From: an uncultured Thermoleophilia bacterium
GTDB taxonomy: Bacteria; Actinomycetota; Thermoleophilia; UBA2241
Assembly: GCA_903921965.1 (NCBI GenBank)
Contig: CAIXSE010000079.1
Coordinates: forward strand, 1-5,209
DNA length: 5,209 nt
Direction: 5' to 3'
A model generated the notes under the pieces. It was not told where the DNA came from, ran no database searches, and saw nothing but the letters and a program-made list of their open reading frames with translations. The translations under genes and the position numbers were made by a program. The stretch's first letter is position 1. Every line of letters begins with the position of its first letter. Below are positions 5,209 to 5,209 of this stretch, in pieces.

Positions 5209-5209
5209 G

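Overview
The window is very GC-rich, with G/C at nearly every third codon position, tightly overlapping genes (ATGA) and a glutaredoxin 3-type gene. The large secreted protein combines a WD40/TolB-like propeller, InlB-type repeats, a Thr-Pro linker and a basic Ig-like C-terminal domain. This fits a high-GC actinobacterial lineage (Thermoleophilia/Coriobacteriia-like). That placement is an inference from composition and protein style, not from a database match.

Left block, + strand (2-2631): the 3' part of a multi-pass GT-C membrane glycosyltransferase (GT87/DUF2029-like) enters from the left edge. It overlaps, through ATGA, a 624-codon gene that fuses two enzyme domains. The N-terminal third is a TIGR04282-type (CofC-like) nucleotidyl/glycosyl transferase. 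The C-terminal two thirds are a complete radical SAM/SPASM enzyme with all expected cysteines. A cysteine-bearing tail ends ...FDCI followed by TGA, a Gly codon, a Tyr codon and another TGA. A hairpin directly after the TGA makes selenocysteine recoding (a C-I-U-G-Y terminus) a testable possibility. The TIGR04282 family is itself named for its association with radical SAM/selenocysteine-domain proteins. The two genes look like one translationally coupled unit, but the substrate is unknown.

Middle (2632-2786): a short convergent intergenic region with GC-rich hairpins but no T-tract terminator.

Right block, - strand (2787-5208): a 656-residue secreted protein with a signal peptide, a seven-bladed propeller apparently closed by an N-terminal strand, two InlB-type repeats, a Thr-Pro linker and a C-terminal beta-sandwich. 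It has a good Shine-Dalgarno sequence and a plausible promoter in the AT-richer island at 4821-4857. Upstream of it on the same strand, separated by 193 bp, lies a dithiol glutaredoxin (grxC) running to the window edge.

No RNA genes, CRISPR arrays, insertion sequences or tRNAs were seen. The strongest leads are the transferase-radical SAM fusion and its possible selenocysteine terminus.
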